DNA of 13,377 nt from CAZMVU01 sp964569295. Lineage in GTDB: Bacteria > Hydrogenedentota > Hydrogenedentia > Hydrogenedentales > JAGMZX01. The notes beneath the pieces are model-generated. The model made no database searches, was not told the DNA's origin, and saw only the letters and a program-made list of their open reading frames with translations. Position numbers and translations under genes: made by a program. Location of the stretch: positions 1 through 13,377 of the forward strand of contig CAZMVU010000132.1 of NCBI GenBank assembly GCA_964569295.1. The letters run 5' to 3'. Numbering within the stretch: the first letter of the stretch is position 1; every line of letters begins with the position of its first letter. Below, piece by piece: positions 13,305 through 13,377 of the stretch.

Positions 13305-13377
13305 GGGGCTTGCGTTAAGTTTCGGCTCGCGGGGACGCTCGCCCTCCCTTTTGTGCGCCACGGTTTCTATGCGGCTC

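Overview
This window is a GC-rich piece of a draft, probably metagenome-assembled, genome of a flagellated Gram-negative-type bacterium. It contains a run of 100 N. A flagellar operon fills the left 60 percent, and a very large secreted surface protein fills most of the right 40 percent. The surface protein combines Chlamydia-PMP-like repeats, a choice-of-anchor Q module, Ig-like domains, Glu-Gly repeat linkers and a Cys-containing C-terminal membrane tail. As far as I remember, this style is common in Candidatus Hydrogenedentota and neighbouring PVC or Planctomycete-like lineages. The taxonomic guess is an inference, because no rRNA or marker gene is present.

Region 1 (1-8026, + strand) holds, in order: the 3' part of fliK (hook-length control), flgD (hook cap), a TIGR02530-type flagellar operon protein, flgE (hook), a short intergenic region with the assembly gap, motA and motB (stator), fliL, fliN (switch), fliO and fliP (export gate). 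The order follows the long flagellar operon known from Firmicutes and several other phyla. Genes are tightly packed, with ATGA and GTGA stop/start overlaps and a 20-nt fliO/fliP overlap. Two genes expected in that order are not visible: flbD between flgE and motA, where the gap lies, and fliM between fliL and fliN, where there is no room for it. The operon also stops after fliP instead of continuing into fliQ, fliR, flhB and flhA.

Region 2 (8027-9568) starts with a gene for an unrecognised 157-residue protein with one N-terminal membrane segment, in the place where fliQ would be expected. A convergent minus-strand gene follows, for a small PAS-like protein ending in a Cys4 zinc-ribbon-like motif. 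Then comes a non-coding stretch with plausible back-to-back promoters and a 5' leader of about 170 nt that could fold.

Region 3 (9569-12976) is one 1135-residue secreted surface protein: signal peptide, 17 beta-helix rungs with the GGA/FxxN signature, choice-of-anchor Q module, (EG)15 linker, three DUF5011-like Ig domains, one HYR-like domain, (EG)6 linker, and a tail of paired Cys, a hydrophobic helix and Arg-Arg. A GC-only hairpin follows the stop codon. The last 400 bases have no convincing gene but contain an element of about 118 bp with imperfect terminal inverted repeats.

The first ten genes build hook, stator, switch and export gate. The surface protein is a separate transcription unit whose partner is unknown. 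The most interesting items are the C-terminal tail as a possible sorting signal, the barrel-less PMP-like helix, the unknown protein replacing fliQ, the absent fliM, and the terminal inverted-repeat element.
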